A stretch of DNA of 64,000 nucleotides from Rhizodiscina lignyota (taxonomy: Eukaryota; Ascomycota; Dothideomycetes; Aulographales; Rhizodiscinaceae), in assembly GCA_010015805.1 (NCBI GenBank), contig ML978128.1, forward strand, positions 62,001-126,000, in the 5' to 3' direction. Below are positions 33,802-45,380 of this stretch, in pieces. Both the position numbers and the translations under genes were made by a program. Position 1 is the first letter of the stretch; each line of letters opens with the position of its first letter. Under the pieces are notes generated by a model. That model was not told the DNA's origin, did not search any database, and saw only the letters and a list, made by a program, of their open reading frames with translations.

Positions 33802-35721
33802 CTTGTGTGGCTTTATTTTGCATCAAACCGGGGAATGCGCACACGGAGATGAAGAGGTAGCGAGAGTTGGATATCCTGTGAACTATATATACTATTGATG
33901 TATGACTTGAGTGTTGTACACTCAAGGATGTTGTGCGCTATCGCCGTCTTGGCAGAGATCCAACCAAGTCAGTGAAGGAACTGGCTTGTACGATTGGTCG
34001 ACTGAGACATTGGCGGAATAGGTGCGGAATGAAACTCAACTAGGTAGTTAGGCAATATTGAAAGAGGAAGTAGTCGAAATTCCAAACCGGAGAGGCAAAC
34101 GTTGAGGCTGAAGACATGATGACCGAAAGTCAGACCGTAAGAGTGAGAATCCTGCCGTTGAGGTTTGGATCTCCGCGGAGCAGATAATAATTGAAAGCGG
34201 AGTGAGCACTCTTGTTAGTACGAAGCGATGCCTGAGCTTAACTATTACCATGTCAAGACGGTATTTGACAAAGCTATGCTTATGAATAAATGTCACGTGG
34301 GATTTGATTATTCCATTGGTGCAGCCCGAGGTGTAGCGTGAGCTACATAACACTCAGATCTAATAACTGTAAGCTCGCATATCTCATCTAGCTCGTAGTT
34401 ACCTGTTGCATATTCATAGCATCTCTAGTTAAGACTTGCGAATGTTCGGCCACGGGGAAAGTAGAGAGGAGCACACCGTACTCATTTTAACTCGCCCAGG
34501 AAGTTGGGCACACGCCTATCTTAAGCCGACGGAGATCCATCCCGAGATCTGGGTCAGCGGACACAAGCAATTTCGAATTAACGCCAGACACGATGCAAGA
34601 ACAGAGTCGGGCCTCAATTTAGCGAGCTGCGAAGGGAGAGCGTGTTATCGTAGTCTGCACAGTTGTTGGAGGTTGGTATGTCCACGCAAGTGGAGAGCTC
34701 TCCGCACCGCGCAGGTGCGCCCACTGACCTCGTCCATCCATGGAGCGCCAGGTTTCTCGGGCCGCATGGGTCAGCGCCGCCACAAAATTAACATCCCCTG
34801 GAGCTGTGGAGGTGCCACAGACGAGTTGGACTTGGTAAGTCCATAATGTATTGGGATGGTCCACCTATATCTAACGCTCTTAAGTAGTATCTGGTGTCTC
34901 CGGCATTCCCTGCAAAGGGTAGTGCTGATCAACGTTGAGCAGCGGTGACGATAAAATCAAGGCGACCGGCAAAACCTCCCTGTGGCTCCGAAGGAGCCTG
35001 TCCGCATCTGTGGCGTGCGGTTGCAGAAAATCTCCCCTGTGGTTGGCTAAGGAGGCTGGGTCCGCCACGGTCGTGGCAGGCTTGCCCTGGCTGGGGAGAT
35101 TCTCCTTCTGCAGGAGTGACGATCTCTACATTTTGTAGAGGAGAGAGGGAAGGGTCCAGGTTCCTGCGTCCATTACGACAGAGCGCCCTTAGGAGATATC
35201 TCGTATTGAATTTCGCTTATCGGAAAGCCATAGTTACCAACATGAACTCGACAGCTTCAATCACAATTCTTCGCAAGTGGAATATCTGATGGCTGGCTAA
35301 CGTTCACAGAACGTCTTTTCTTTTGCTCAAGAGGGGCCAGGTACGAGTCCCAGCGGACCGTGTCCGCATCGCTACCTGATAGCCGGGGTTCTCCTCCATG
35401 CGTAAGATCCTTTCACGCATCGCTAACCTCCCACTTCTGACCATTTAGCCTCCTGCATACCCTACACCTGCATCTAGGCCAAAGTGCGATGAACATGGCT
35501 TGCAGAGCTAAGACGTGCTCATCATGTATCCGGTTTTGAGGGGAAATTTATCGTTTTGGAAAAATGTAGATAAGCCGGCTTCGTCCAATGCTCCGCCTGT
35601 AGTGGAACCCACGATATGTTCAACCAACCTCTCGAATTTCTCGACGTCATGACGAGAAGGTGATCCATATACCTCTCTCGTCGCGTCTCCTACGTCGTCT
35701 CCAATAGCATAACTGCACGGG
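33802..35721. other. 1.9-kb gene-poor region with hairpins
   Basis: No gene is supported. It carries a hairpin at 34984-34998 and a larger imperfect inverted repeat at 35023-35111. A minus-strand frame at 35508-35747 (79 codons) and a plus-strand frame from 35524 both look protein-like. The second is in phase with the ankyrin gene downstream but is cut off from it by two stops. Confidence 0.35.
34984..35111. repeat. Hairpin plus imperfect inverted repeat
   Basis: GGCTCC-GAA-GGAGCC at 34984-34998 is a perfect 6-bp stem. Beside it, arms 35023-35037 (GCAGAAAATCTCCCC) and 35093-35111 (GGGGAGATTCTCCTTCTGC) face each other. They flank an inner stem GCCAC/GTGGC at 35064-35077. This looks like a small palindromic element of unknown origin. 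Confidence 0.55.
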
Positions 35722-38274
35722 ATGGCTCCCACAGGCGTGTCCTCCAAAGGCGTCCCAGTTCATGACTGCTCAATCATTGCCGTTACTGACCTCGAGGAGA
35801 GCGATGTGGTCACCATCAACACTACCTTGTCCACCAATTCGCTTACGTCATGGAAGTCGACGGCCACTACGTCCAAGCGAAGGTCATGGTTGTCGTTCGG
35901 ATCGAGCGAGCAGCTACAGTCCCCGCAAGGTACTGAGAGCTCACTTAAACGGGCCCCTTCGCAAAAAAGTTGGAACAGACGAAGTGTCATCATGGGAGCT
36001 ATGAATCCAGGACATTGGGGGGACCGTGAATACATGAAATGCATCACCTTCTCTAAAACAAAAGACCACGCGCGCTGGACGCCGCTGCACTACGCTGCCA
36101 AGAAGGGATTTGCTACCGTAGGGGACCACCTTATCGAAGATGGCGTGCCAGTCGAAGCTCGGACGTTGGAAGATCAGACCGCTCTCCACATAGCTGCCGC
36201 AGAAGGCCACCTGTCTACAGTAGAGATGTTACTGAAACACCAAGCGAACTACTGGGCGAACGACCGGCAAAGGCGAACGCCAGTAGCTCTGGCCGTAGAG
36301 AAGGGCCACCTGGACGTTGCGATTACTCTGTTCAAATTAGACGGACGCAAGTCCCATTTTGCAGCAGAGAAATCACAGCTCCTAACCGGAGCCATCTTCA
36401 CTGGCGACAAAGCGCAACTTCGGAGACTGCTAGATGCATATTGCGACCCCAACTCGACGGTGGGAGGACCACGGCCACTTAAGGTTGCAGTTGACAAAGC
36501 CGATGCAGAGATGGTAAAACTCCTTCTTCAGAACGGGGCAGATCCCTCTCTGCGAGGCCAAGACGGCTCTCTACCTCTGGCGGTGGCCGTTCAACGGAAG
36601 AGCGTAGATATCGTCCGCCTGTTGGTTGCTCACGCTGCGAACCCTTACGCCCCATCGGCGCACGGAAAATCACCATTCAAGCTCGCAGTGGAACGCGGCG
36701 ATAGAAACATTATCCAAGCCTTGATGGGGAAAATACCCGAGCATACGGTCTGGTCTGCTGAACCAGTAAAGCAACTCTCGATGCTATCGACAGCTGTGGA
36801 CTCCAACAATACTGACGCAGTTCAGATGCTTCTTGATGGCGGCTCAGACCCTTCAGCGCAGGAAGCTGATGGTTCTACACCTCTAATCCGAGCAGCGTCC
36901 CCAGATCGGATACCAATGCTCAACTTACTTCTCGCACATGGAGCAGATCTTTCTGGAGCAGATCACGACGGAGTCTTGCCGGTACACAGCGTCATCATCC
37001 GTGCGGCCAAAAGAATAAAGACGATTCGCTCTAGCTCTGCTGAACTGCAGAGTGCAATTGACTACGAGAAATCAAGCATAGAGGTACTTCAGACTCTCAC
37101 CCAGTACGGTACCGATCTACATAGTTGCGACGCAAAGGGCAAAAATCTCTTGCATCTGGCTTCTGAGTTTGGCTTGAAGAGGACAGTACTCTTCTGCCTC
37201 TCAAATCGCTTTGACACGGGTGTCACTGACAGCAATGGCTGGGCGGCTTTGCATTGGGCGGCTTTCGGGGGCGACGCCTCAACAGCTCAAGTACTAAAGT
37301 TACGCGGTGCCGACACGAGGTCTCCTGATTCCCAAGGAATGACGCCTTTGATAATTGCCGTCAAATACAGCCACAACGACGTTGCAATGCTCCTTACATC
37401 AAGCTCCGATCTCAATCAGCGTGATGTCTACGGCCGCTCTGCTCTTTATTATGCCGCGAGTAATGACAACGTCTTACTTGTAGAGAACTTTCTCAATAAT
37501 GGTGCCGCGGCACTCGAACAAGATTACAACCCCGTTTCGCCTCCAAGCACACCATCAACATCGTCAAGTCAAGGCACTGCTTACTTCAATTGCAACATTC
37601 ACACTGCAGAAATCTGCAAGCTCGGCGCGACCTATGAGCTCCGCCAGAGCCATCGACTTCCCGACGTATTAAACCTAAAACGCCTCTTGAACATGGGCGC
37701 TTCACCCAACTCTCACATCTCTGGCACGCCCATTGTCTGCCTCGCAGCAAGAGCCAGCTCGACAGATCCCATTAAGATGCTTATTGCGGCAAAGGCAGAT
37801 ATCAATGCCGTCGACCGCAACAAACAAACTGCCCTCCACATTGCCGCGTCTCGCGGCAGGACTGATGTCGTCGAGGCTCTCATCGCCGCAAACGCCGATC
37901 TCGCAGCTCGAGACACCTTGAGACGCACGCCGGAAGACGTTGCGAGCGGTTCTGGCCACGCCGAGGTCTTATACGTACTGATCGCAGCGCGACAGGCGAT
38001 ACCGCACCGTGACACGAGTGTCAAAATTACACCACGGCCGAGCGTTCGGTTTGCAGGTCCAGGTCCAGATGCGACTGAGCTGGCGAAACTAGGCATGGCG
38101 AGGGTCCATGGGAGGCAGAATCAGGCACGCCCAACATTTAGAGTAGGCGCGACCAGCCCACAGCAGAGGCTAGCCGGGTGGGTAAAGCACCATGAGAAGA
38201 GTGCCAGTGCGCCGTCAGTGTCGGGTGGAGGCATTTTAAAGACGGCGTCGAGAAATGAGAGCAGCGTTTGGTGA
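35722..38274 (+). CDS. Large ankyrin-repeat protein
   Basis: A single-exon 850-residue protein. Residues 1-115 are Ser/Thr-rich and probably disordered, including a basic patch (TSKRRSWLSF). From about residue 117 there are at least a dozen ankyrin repeats, starting with WTPLHYAAKKGFATVGDHLI and TALHIAAAEGHLSTVEMLL. They end with TALHIAASRGRTDVVEALI and TPEDVASGSGHAEVLYVLI (about 700-760). A Ser/Pro insert (VSPPSTPSTSSSQG) interrupts them near residue 610. The C-terminal 80 residues are basic and disordered (VKITPRPSVRFAGPG). No NACHT, kinase or other catalytic domain is present, so it is probably a scaffold. The start is the first ATG; the frame upstream has two stops. Confidence 0.83.
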   Translation: MAPTGVSSKGVPVHDCSIIAVTDLEESDVVTINTTLSTNSLTSWKSTATTSKRRSWLSFGSSEQLQSPQGTESSLKRAPSQKSWNRRSVIMGAMNPGHWGDREYMKCITFSKTKDHARWTPLHYAAKKGFATVGDHLIEDGVPVEARTLEDQTALHIAAAEGHLSTVEMLLKHQANYWANDRQRRTPVALAVEKGHLDVAITLFKLDGRKSHFAAEKSQLLTGAIFTGDKAQLRRLLDAYCDPNSTVGGPRPLKVAVDKADAEMVKLLLQNGADPSLRGQDGSLPLAVAVQRKSVDIVRLLVAHAANPYAPSAHGKSPFKLAVERGDRNIIQALMGKIPEHTVWSAEPVKQLSMLSTAVDSNNTDAVQMLLDGGSDPSAQEADGSTPLIRAASPDRIPMLNLLLAHGADLSGADHDGVLPVHSVIIRAAKRIKTIRSSSAELQSAIDYEKSSIEVLQTLTQYGTDLHSCDAKGKNLLHLASEFGLKRTVLFCLSNRFDTGVTDSNGWAALHWAAFGGDASTAQVLKLRGADTRSPDSQGMTPLIIAVKYSHNDVAMLLTSSSDLNQRDVYGRSALYYAASNDNVLLVENFLNNGAAALEQDYNPVSPPSTPSTSSSQGTAYFNCNIHTAEICKLGATYELRQSHRLPDVLNLKRLLNMGASPNSHISGTPIVCLAARASSTDPIKMLIAAKADINAVDRNKQTALHIAASRGRTDVVEALIAANADLAARDTLRRTPEDVASGSGHAEVLYVLIAARQAIPHRDTSVKITPRPSVRFAGPGPDATELAKLGMARVHGRQNQARPTFRVGATSPQQRLAGWVKHHEKSASAPSVSGGGILKTASRNESSVW

Positions 38275-39023
38275 TGTGAATACTCGGACTTACGACTTAC
38301 GTTTGGCATTTGGGATTTGGTTTTCATTCATGACACGAGCGACGACTTCGAAATCACCAACGGATACCCTTCATGACTGTACGACTTGTAGACTAGGGAC
38401 GACATAGAGATTCTGTAGCATCTAATTATTTTAATGCTCGACCAGGCACGGCTGGACTGAAGTGCAATTCTCTCCTGTTTCATTAAGTTTCTGGAGGCGA
38501 CGGTGGAATACGCCCCCGTGCATGTCAAACGGCCCCTGCATACGTGCGGCGGAACACGAAGGAGCGAGCAGTCTCTTCTTGGGCCGCTCTATTATTTCCG
38601 GAAAGCTTCTTCTGAAGGTCGCTTCCTGAAATGGGGGTGACTGCCTACTCTCTCTTATCTGTAGAAGGCGCGATCTGCCTTGGTTGGGAAAGAGCGCTGC
38701 CGTCGAAAAAGTATAAACCCCCCCTCGCCAGACCGATTTCAAGAATTTCCCAAACTCAAACCTCAAGTCTCATACAAATACTGAGCGCACAGGCTTGCGG
38801 AGTTTCAGAGAACAAGAACATCTCTCATGCCTAGCGGCGTGCCTGTAAATATGATGGTCGTGGTGGAATGTGCTTCCAACCATGCCAGTTTGCATTTGCG
38901 TTATGCTGGCTCAGGCCACGGAAGAGGCTTTTTACCTGTCAACTTGCGCAGAATCGTTTTGAGCCATTCAATTAGTTCAAGTGTTATGTCTCTAAATGAC
39001 CGATACAGCCGTTTCCATATCAA
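38275..39023. other. Convergent 3' intergenic region
   Basis: 3' flanks of the ankyrin gene (+) and the receptor gene (-). No gene or repeat seen. Confidence 0.35.
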
Positions 39024-41556
39024 CTACAAGGCATGGTATCCACCACCACCCTCATGTCCAGTGCTCTTCCCATCACCAGTGCTCGGATGCCCCCTCGCAT
39101 CCTGATTCCGCTCCTTCGTGATCTCCTGAATGCTCGCCGACTCGCTCTCACGCGGGCTCTCTAGAACTTCCTCCGCCTTGTGCTCCGCACTCAGTCCACT
39201 CCGCCGCTCCTCCTTCGGCAGCCCGACCATCGATAGCGGATTCATCCTCAAGGGGTTCATCACCGCGGTCTTCTGCTCACCACTCGGACCGGGCTGGCCT
39301 AGCGTGTCACTCGCCTCGCTTCGCTCGTCGTCCTCAATGCCGCCCATCCAGTTCTCTCGTAGCTCGAAGGAGGAGCTGCGCTCGGCTTTGCCCTTGCCCT
39401 TGAAGTCCCTGTCACCGTCTCTGCCGGCCTCGTCCCGATCTGCGCCCGCCACGTGCGTGGCATTCGTCCAGCTGTCGTCGCCTAACACCGTGCTCTCCCT
39501 GTCCATGCCTCTCAGCCGGCGTAGCGCTTCATCTTCAGTCTCCAGCCTCAATCCACTGCTGCGATTCGCCGGGTCTCGAACCAAGATCCTCGATGCACCT
39601 CTTGCGGTTCTCGCAGCGGGAGGTAAGCGTGGCCCACCCTCTCCTCCCCTTATCTCGCCGTCGATGATGGGGATGGAAAGCGTTTCATCCTCTGCGGCGG
39701 GCGACATCATGCTCTTCGTGCGGCTCCACCTGGTGCCGCTCTCCCGCTTGCTCGCATCGCGATGAAGGTGCGCCCATCCGCCTGCGTAGAACCTGTGGTG
39801 CTTCTTTTCCTCTCGCAGGTCGTCACCGAAGGCAGCATCGAACTTATCATCATCCAGGCCCGGCAAAAATGCTCGCCTGATATCGAAGTTCTGCGCGTTC
39901 GACTGGACATTTTGCTTCGGGTCGAGGTTGGTGAGCGACAGCGAGGCTCTCCGCCTCCTCCGCCTGAGATACTCCTTCGGCCTGCGATACAATAGATCAT
40001 ACCACGTGAGGATCATCGATTTTCGGACAATGACGAAGAAGACCTCAATTCCCACAAGCGACGCCATGACATAGCTGGCCAACACGGTGGTGGGGCTGAG
40101 CACAAAGCCGCTGACCAGCTCCAGACACTTATTCTTGTCGCCCTCGTTGACCGCGAGGCAAAGGCTCCACTCCTGCACCGCGGGCTGCAGCTCCGGGTGC
40201 ACGGAAACGTCCTGGAAGCGCTTGTCCTGGCTCCAGAAGACGGTGACGAAGAAGACGCTCTCCAGCACGACGAGGATGCTGATCGCGAAGCCGCGCCACT
40301 GCAGGAAGAACAGCTGGCGCAGCTTACGCACCCTCAGCCGAGAGTAATTCACGTGCGCACGATTCCGCTCCGCGAGACTCATGCCCGTCTCCGTGGCCGT
40401 GCCATCTGCGGTCCCGCTCTGCGTGGTATTGGTCCCGCTCCCCTTGCTGATATGCTGCCGGTGCTGCTGCCCCAGGCTGCGGAGGTAGGTCCAGAAGCAG
40501 TAAGCGGCGGTGACGCACTGCGTGACGAAGGCCAGGCCGGCGAAGCCGAGCAGCCAGCCCCAGAAGACGGCGAAGCTGTTGTCGTGGTTGATGACGCACG
40601 TGCTGCCGAGGCGGAAGGAGTAGCCTGACACGAGCGTCGCGGCGATGAGGAAGATGACGGGCACGAGTATGCCGGTCGTCAGGCTGAGGTAGAGGAAGTA
40701 TTTGCCCGGATGGCGGTCCCAGCAGATGCGGATGTGGAGCCAGAGGGTGCGGAGGACGACTGTGTTACGGAAGTGATTAGATTTGACATAACGAGATAGA
40801 GAAGCGTAAGATTGGAATGCAAAGAAGAGAAGGCTTACTCCATATAGCGGCACCTAATCCCCCAGCCTGGAATAGTGCGCCTGTCCAAGCGCAGCTCATG
40901 CTCGTGTGCATATCCTGCGGAGTGATTTCATCGTAGCACATCGGAGGCTTTGTCCCGAGCGGTATAATGAAAGCCAACTATAACAGGTTGCAGTTAGCTC
41001 TTGTTGCGGATAAAGCGTGAGAGGCACAGGGATCCTGCCAACGTACCTGAACCAGTATCAAACAGACAATCAGGCCAATACTCAGATAGTGTCTGTGGCT
41101 CCTTTCAGGTGGCAGCACAATCCACGTGAGGAGCAGAAAGGCGCAGAGGACCAGTGACGCGACACTGATCCATCCTGGAATCTCGAGATGGTCGAGCAAT
41201 TCTATGAACTGATTAGTCAATGCAGCAATATTTTCCTCATGCCTCATTCGACAGTGGTTTGTGACGTACTATCGCTGTACACCCAATATTGCACCGGACA
41301 CGGAAGACAGCATGATGTCCCAGGAGCAAGTGGGTTTGCCCCGCAGAAGCGTCCAGGGATATCTGAATCATGTTAGCGCGTTCCAAGGAGAGACCCTTCT
41401 CTGGGGATAATACGTACAGCCACCGGTGGGAGGGAAATCGGCGGTGGAGAGAAACGGTGGCGGACAGGAAGATGTGCCGTTCGACGCCTTGAGCACTCCT
41501 TCAGCGGCGGCGCCTAAAAGAGCCTCGAAAGTGCTGGGGTGAGCTGTAGAAGTCAT
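39024..41556 (-). CDS. Frizzled/Smoothened-like (FSL) seven-transmembrane receptor
   Basis: Exons 41418-41556, 41270-41362, 41047-41201, 40839-40977 and 39024-40759 give 753 residues; introns of 55-79 nt keep phase. The short extracellular N-terminus has Cys pairs ending in CCLPCPVQYWVYSD, typical of fungal Frizzled/Smoothened-like receptors. There is no full Frizzled CRD. Seven hydrophobic segments follow, including WISVASLVLCAFLLLTWIVL and YFLYLSLTTGILVPVIFLI. A Cys-containing loop reads MCYDEITPQDMHTSMSC. The C-terminal 340 residues are cytoplasmic, with a basic stretch (YLRRRRRRASLSL) and acidic/Ser-rich disorder ending HEGGGGYHAL. An upstream in-frame ATG at 41652 is possible, but MTSTAHPSTF at 41556 gives a cleaner start. 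Ligand unknown. Confidence 0.75.
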
Positions 41557-42379
41557 TGCATGGTGTCTCTCGAGGCCGAATACAAGGAGTGAGACGTGGG
41601 AAGACGAATGTCTGCACCGTGCTTTGAAACCGCAGGTCTCGGCTGCTTCCACACAGAAATCCCATTAAGGGTGCATTTTTCAGAGATGAAAGTTCGCGCT
41701 GCAAACGCAAAAGTTCGTTGTGCAGGCGATGTAAGGAATGCGTATGCAGTACCGGGGCGCTGGTGCTTTGTTCTGCGCGACCACGTTGGCGGGAGCACAT
41801 GACGAGCGTGACAACGAGGAGAGCACATGAGCAGCAGGAGATCAGATAGCAAGACGAAAATGAATTTTTGGACTCGATTGGTTGTTGAGGTAAAGTGAAA
41901 TCCCGTGCGCTTTTGATGCAGGCATTATACGCAATGGGAAAAGTTACCAACAGGAAGGATGCAAAACTGATGCTGCGGACGCTCTCAAAACCCCTCAGGA
42001 TTCGCAGTCCAGTCCATACGCATTTTTGAAAAGCAATAGAGAGCGATCTCTGAGGATATTCTGCCTCTTCTCCCATAGCAGATGATCGCGATCGAAATGT
42101 GACATTGCCTCCGCCCTCAGCCATTGCAAGTTGCTGTGACCAATTGCCCTCGCAACTACTCCCTCTCCTCAGATGGCCATCTCACAGGTACAAATGTAAC
42201 GATCGATGGCAGAGTAGCAGCGACTGACTTCTCATCGTCACCGGTGAAAAGCTCCTTCTCCGCTTCTGACAGCTCTTCAACTCGTATGCCCTTGAAACGC
42301 AGGGGAACTGTGGGTCTGCACGCCGGCGGTAAGTAAACATGCTGAAAAGACAAAAGGCCACCAAAACGCGACAAAGGCT
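41557..42379. other. Intergenic region
   Basis: Promoter and leader of the receptor gene and 3' flank of the RSC7 gene. No further gene supported. Confidence 0.35.
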
Positions 42380-44013
42380 TTAGACTGGATACCCCATATA
42401 TCCAATTTGCAGCTCCGATCTCATCCCATCTCTCATCTCTGTTCCCCACTTGTCCTTCCAGCCCAGCTCTTCGCGCTTGGCCTGCTCGAAAGCCTCCCTG
42501 CACTCGGGAGGCAGCTCGCCCAAGACGTCTTCTGGAACATCTGATAGGCCGTTCGTGCCGACGTCGATGAATCCGCCGTCAGCGCCTGGGATGCCTTGAC
42601 CTGGCGCAGCAGGAGACTCGAAATGAGTATCGACGACGAGGTAGTTGCGTGCTACGACAGGCGGAACCGGCGCGAACCTCGAGTTCTCTGGAGATGGTGC
42701 ATGGTGGCCATTGACGCCATTTGTGACACCATTCGTTCCATTCGTGGGCAGCTTCGTGCCGTTCGTTTGATCTTCATCCGCCGCAACTTCAACCCACTTC
42801 GCATGCGTCGGCTGCATGATCTTCGGGTACGTCATGAGGTTTGTGTGAGGGTCGTAAATGCCATCGAGATTCCTGCGGCGTTCGGCAACAAGCACAGAAT
42901 TGTAGCGCGATGCCGCTCGTGCATGTTCAAATTGCCAGTTTGCAGAAGTGATGTTGATGCGCTTCTTGCCCGGTACTTGCTTGCCGTTTGCCATTGGCAC
43001 ACTCGGAACACCTGTATGATAAACGGCGCTCGCACCATGCCACGCAACGTATTGATTTGTGTTATAAGGCTCACCTGGAGGAGGCAACTTATCGTGTGGG
43101 TCTGCTAACTCGCCTTCGATCGCACCCTCTGCCTTAGCCTTGGTAACGTAGTAGTCGTCGATGATACGCTTGCCGCCAACGATGATTCTGGCGCCGAATT
43201 CTCGGAACACTGAGCGTGCCGTGACAACGCCGATTGCGCGGCCCTTGTAGGAGTGCGGAATGATGTCTCGTTCGATGAGGCCGTGTTTCTCATTCTCGTC
43301 GACGATGATCTTGTAGAGTTGCATGTGTTTGGTGAAGAACAGATAACTATCCCTGAAGCCTGTGCAGCGCGCTGGCTCGGTTGACAACATGTACAGCCTG
43401 TCTCCGCGGCCTGGAATGAGAAAGGTGCGCACGCGATACTGTCTTCCGCCCTGCAAGTGTCCGTTCTTGTCCACTTTCGTCTCGCCCTCTGCGTCTTCTG
43501 GCAAATCGACTTCGTCGTTGACGACGTCCATCATATTGCCCTCTTTGTCGATAGGAACGCGCGTAACGTGGGATGGTCCACCTCGCGGCCGACCTCTGAA
43601 TCCGCCACCTGCTGGTCGTCCTCTCTTTCGCTTCACTGGCGTGCCGCCCTCCGAACCATCATTTTCAGCAGGCTCAACATTCCAGTCCGGAGGCCGATTC
43701 TTTGGTGGTCGGCCCAGTCGCTTCTTCCGTGGAAAGGGTTGAACGATGGGTGGTGAGGGCTCAGGTTCTGGCTCAACTGCGTCGGAGTCTTGCGCGGGCG
43801 TCCCGACTTCATCTGCTGGAGTCTCTGCGCGTGACTCGCCAGTGTCGGCATTGACCATATCATCATCGTCGTCGTCTGAGAAATTCATGGCGGGTGTTGG
43901 CGTGCCTGTGTTGACAGTCAGTGTTTTGTGAATGGAAGAGAAATGCAGTTGTCGCGCGTACTAAGGTTGCGCGCGGCGGCCTGTGCGGCCAGCCTGGGCC
44001 TTCCGCGGGGCAT
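42380..44013 (-). CDS. RSC7: Chromatin remodelling complex subunit RSC7/NPL6 (Swp82 family)
   Basis: Exon 1 (43962-44013) and exon 2 (42380-43905), with a 56-nt intron, give 525 residues. The tiny first exon encodes MPRGRPRLAAQAAARNL with an AT-hook-like PRGRPR. Two more AT-hook-like segments follow (KKRLGRPPKNRPP and KRKRGRPAGG), with acidic stretches between. The core (about 170-420) holds the RSC7/Swp82 domain: RTFLIPGRGDRLYMLSTEPA, RDSYLFFTKH, IPHSYKGRAIGVVTARSVF. An Asn/Gly/Thr low-complexity run (NGTNGVTNGVNG) precedes the C-terminus. Its role is as a nuclear subunit of the RSC or SWI/SNF chromatin remodeller. An alternative start at MNFSDDD in exon 2 would lose the first AT-hook; the splice phase supports the longer form. 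Confidence 0.87.
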
Positions 44014-45380
44014 GGTTGCGATTGCGGGTGGCAGATGTGTGCGCAGGGAGATTGCGGGTTGTGGTGGTGGAAAGTTAGGGTCGGTCTTGGATGAGGACAG
44101 TGAGGTTGTCGCGAGTGGTCGCGTTGTGGACGAGCGTGAGAGCGCAGCTGCAGCCGTAAGGCCGCTACCGTGTTGCCGCCCGCCGTAGCTTGGCACGATT
44201 GTAATCAGATTAGATTAGATCTGGCCGAGATCTGGCCGCCGCGCCGCACAGGCTTGGCGGTGCAATCTTGCAGGCACGTCAGCTTGGCACATGGCTGGCT
44301 TGTCCCTTCCCAATGCGGCGGATGTGCAGAATTTGCCATCTCGAAAAAGAAAGGACGCTCAGACCTTGCTTGTGCTCCATCCACCTCCAAACTTTTCCTG
44401 CCCTTGCGTCATGCTCTCTCCACCCTGGAGCTGTCCAGCTCCCGCCAGGCTGCACAGGGTCTCAGAGACGTCTGGATGCACAGGCTGAGGCTTTCTAGAA
44501 GCCCAGTTCAGCCTTTGTGTGACAATGTGGCCCAGCTGCATCGAGCCCGTAGCTGTCTCACTGGACAGATCGAGCTGCGAGCGCTTGTGACCGCTATCGA
44601 GTCTGCCGCCTTGCCAATAAACACGAGACTGACATTAGATGTGCTGCACAATTTCCCCTTCGGATCCGACATGCTATCTGGTATCGGAAAGGGAGGCTAC
44701 GGCAAATGACGGGTGACGCGCTTGGTGAACGCAAGGTGTCGATACCTAACCTCAAGTAGCTGCTGCCTGACGACGGTGGGCCCTGATGTGAAGCATAGCC
44801 ATAACCGAGTCCGGAGAGCACTTGGGGCGTGAAATGAGGGGAAGCGAGACACAACCCGTCTTTCGCCGTTCAGAACTGGACGATGTTGGATGGCATTGTC
44901 CAGTCGAATGGAGCGACGAGCAGGGCGGGTGAGGCGTCAAGCGCACGTACAGCAGTTTGCATGCATTTGTTAGCGGTGCTGGTGCTGGCGCACCAGCGCA
45001 CTGCAGATAATTTCTTCGCCCGCACGAGGGGCGCAAAATGCAAAGGGCGAGTGCCTCATTAGTCCTTATTGCCTGGCACGCCTGGCGGCAGGTGTGACTC
45101 CTTCCGCCGATGCTACCTGGGCGGCGTTGAGACATCAAAAACGTTGGTTGAGCGGATCGTCTCCTCTGCAGGCGCGCCGATCTGCCTCAGCGCCTGCTGC
45201 GACGCTGCTAGAGAAAAAGCGCACGTTGCGCTGCTCTTCGCGTGCCAAACCAACTTCGCCAGCCGCTCCGCCGCCCACACGCATCCATCCTGGGTTCGAT
45301 CGGAGCAGGCCGCCGGGGCATGAGCGGCAGAAAGCCAGATACCGTACAGCCTGCTGGATGAAGGTGAAGCTAAGCTAAGC
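44014..45380. other. Long GC-rich intergenic region between RSC7 and SCH9 genes
   Basis: This 1.4-kb stretch separates the divergent RSC7 and SCH9-type genes. It contains an 11-bp tandem duplication (AGATCTGGCCG twice, 44217-44238) just after GATTAGATTAGAT. No frame here looks coding. Much of it is probably promoter and long 5' leader of the kinase gene. Confidence 0.4.

Noticed and set aside
34436-34846. Plus-strand frame of 136 codons
   Set aside because: Trp/Arg/Cys-rich with no recognisable domain; looks non-coding.
35508-35747. Minus-strand 79-codon frame overlapping the ankyrin start
   Set aside because: It reads fairly protein-like (GSTTGGALDEAGLSTFF), but it overlaps the ankyrin ATG and has no recognised family; left out as unsupported.
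39130-39765. Plus-strand frame of 211 codons
   Set aside because: Antisense shadow of the receptor's Ser/Asp/Glu-rich cytoplasmic tail.
42596-43108. Plus-strand frame of 170 codons
   Set aside because: Antisense to the RSC7 core domain.
44170-44709. Plus-strand frame of 179 codons between RSC7 and SCH9
   Set aside because: GC-rich promoter region; the frame is open in several phases and has no protein features.
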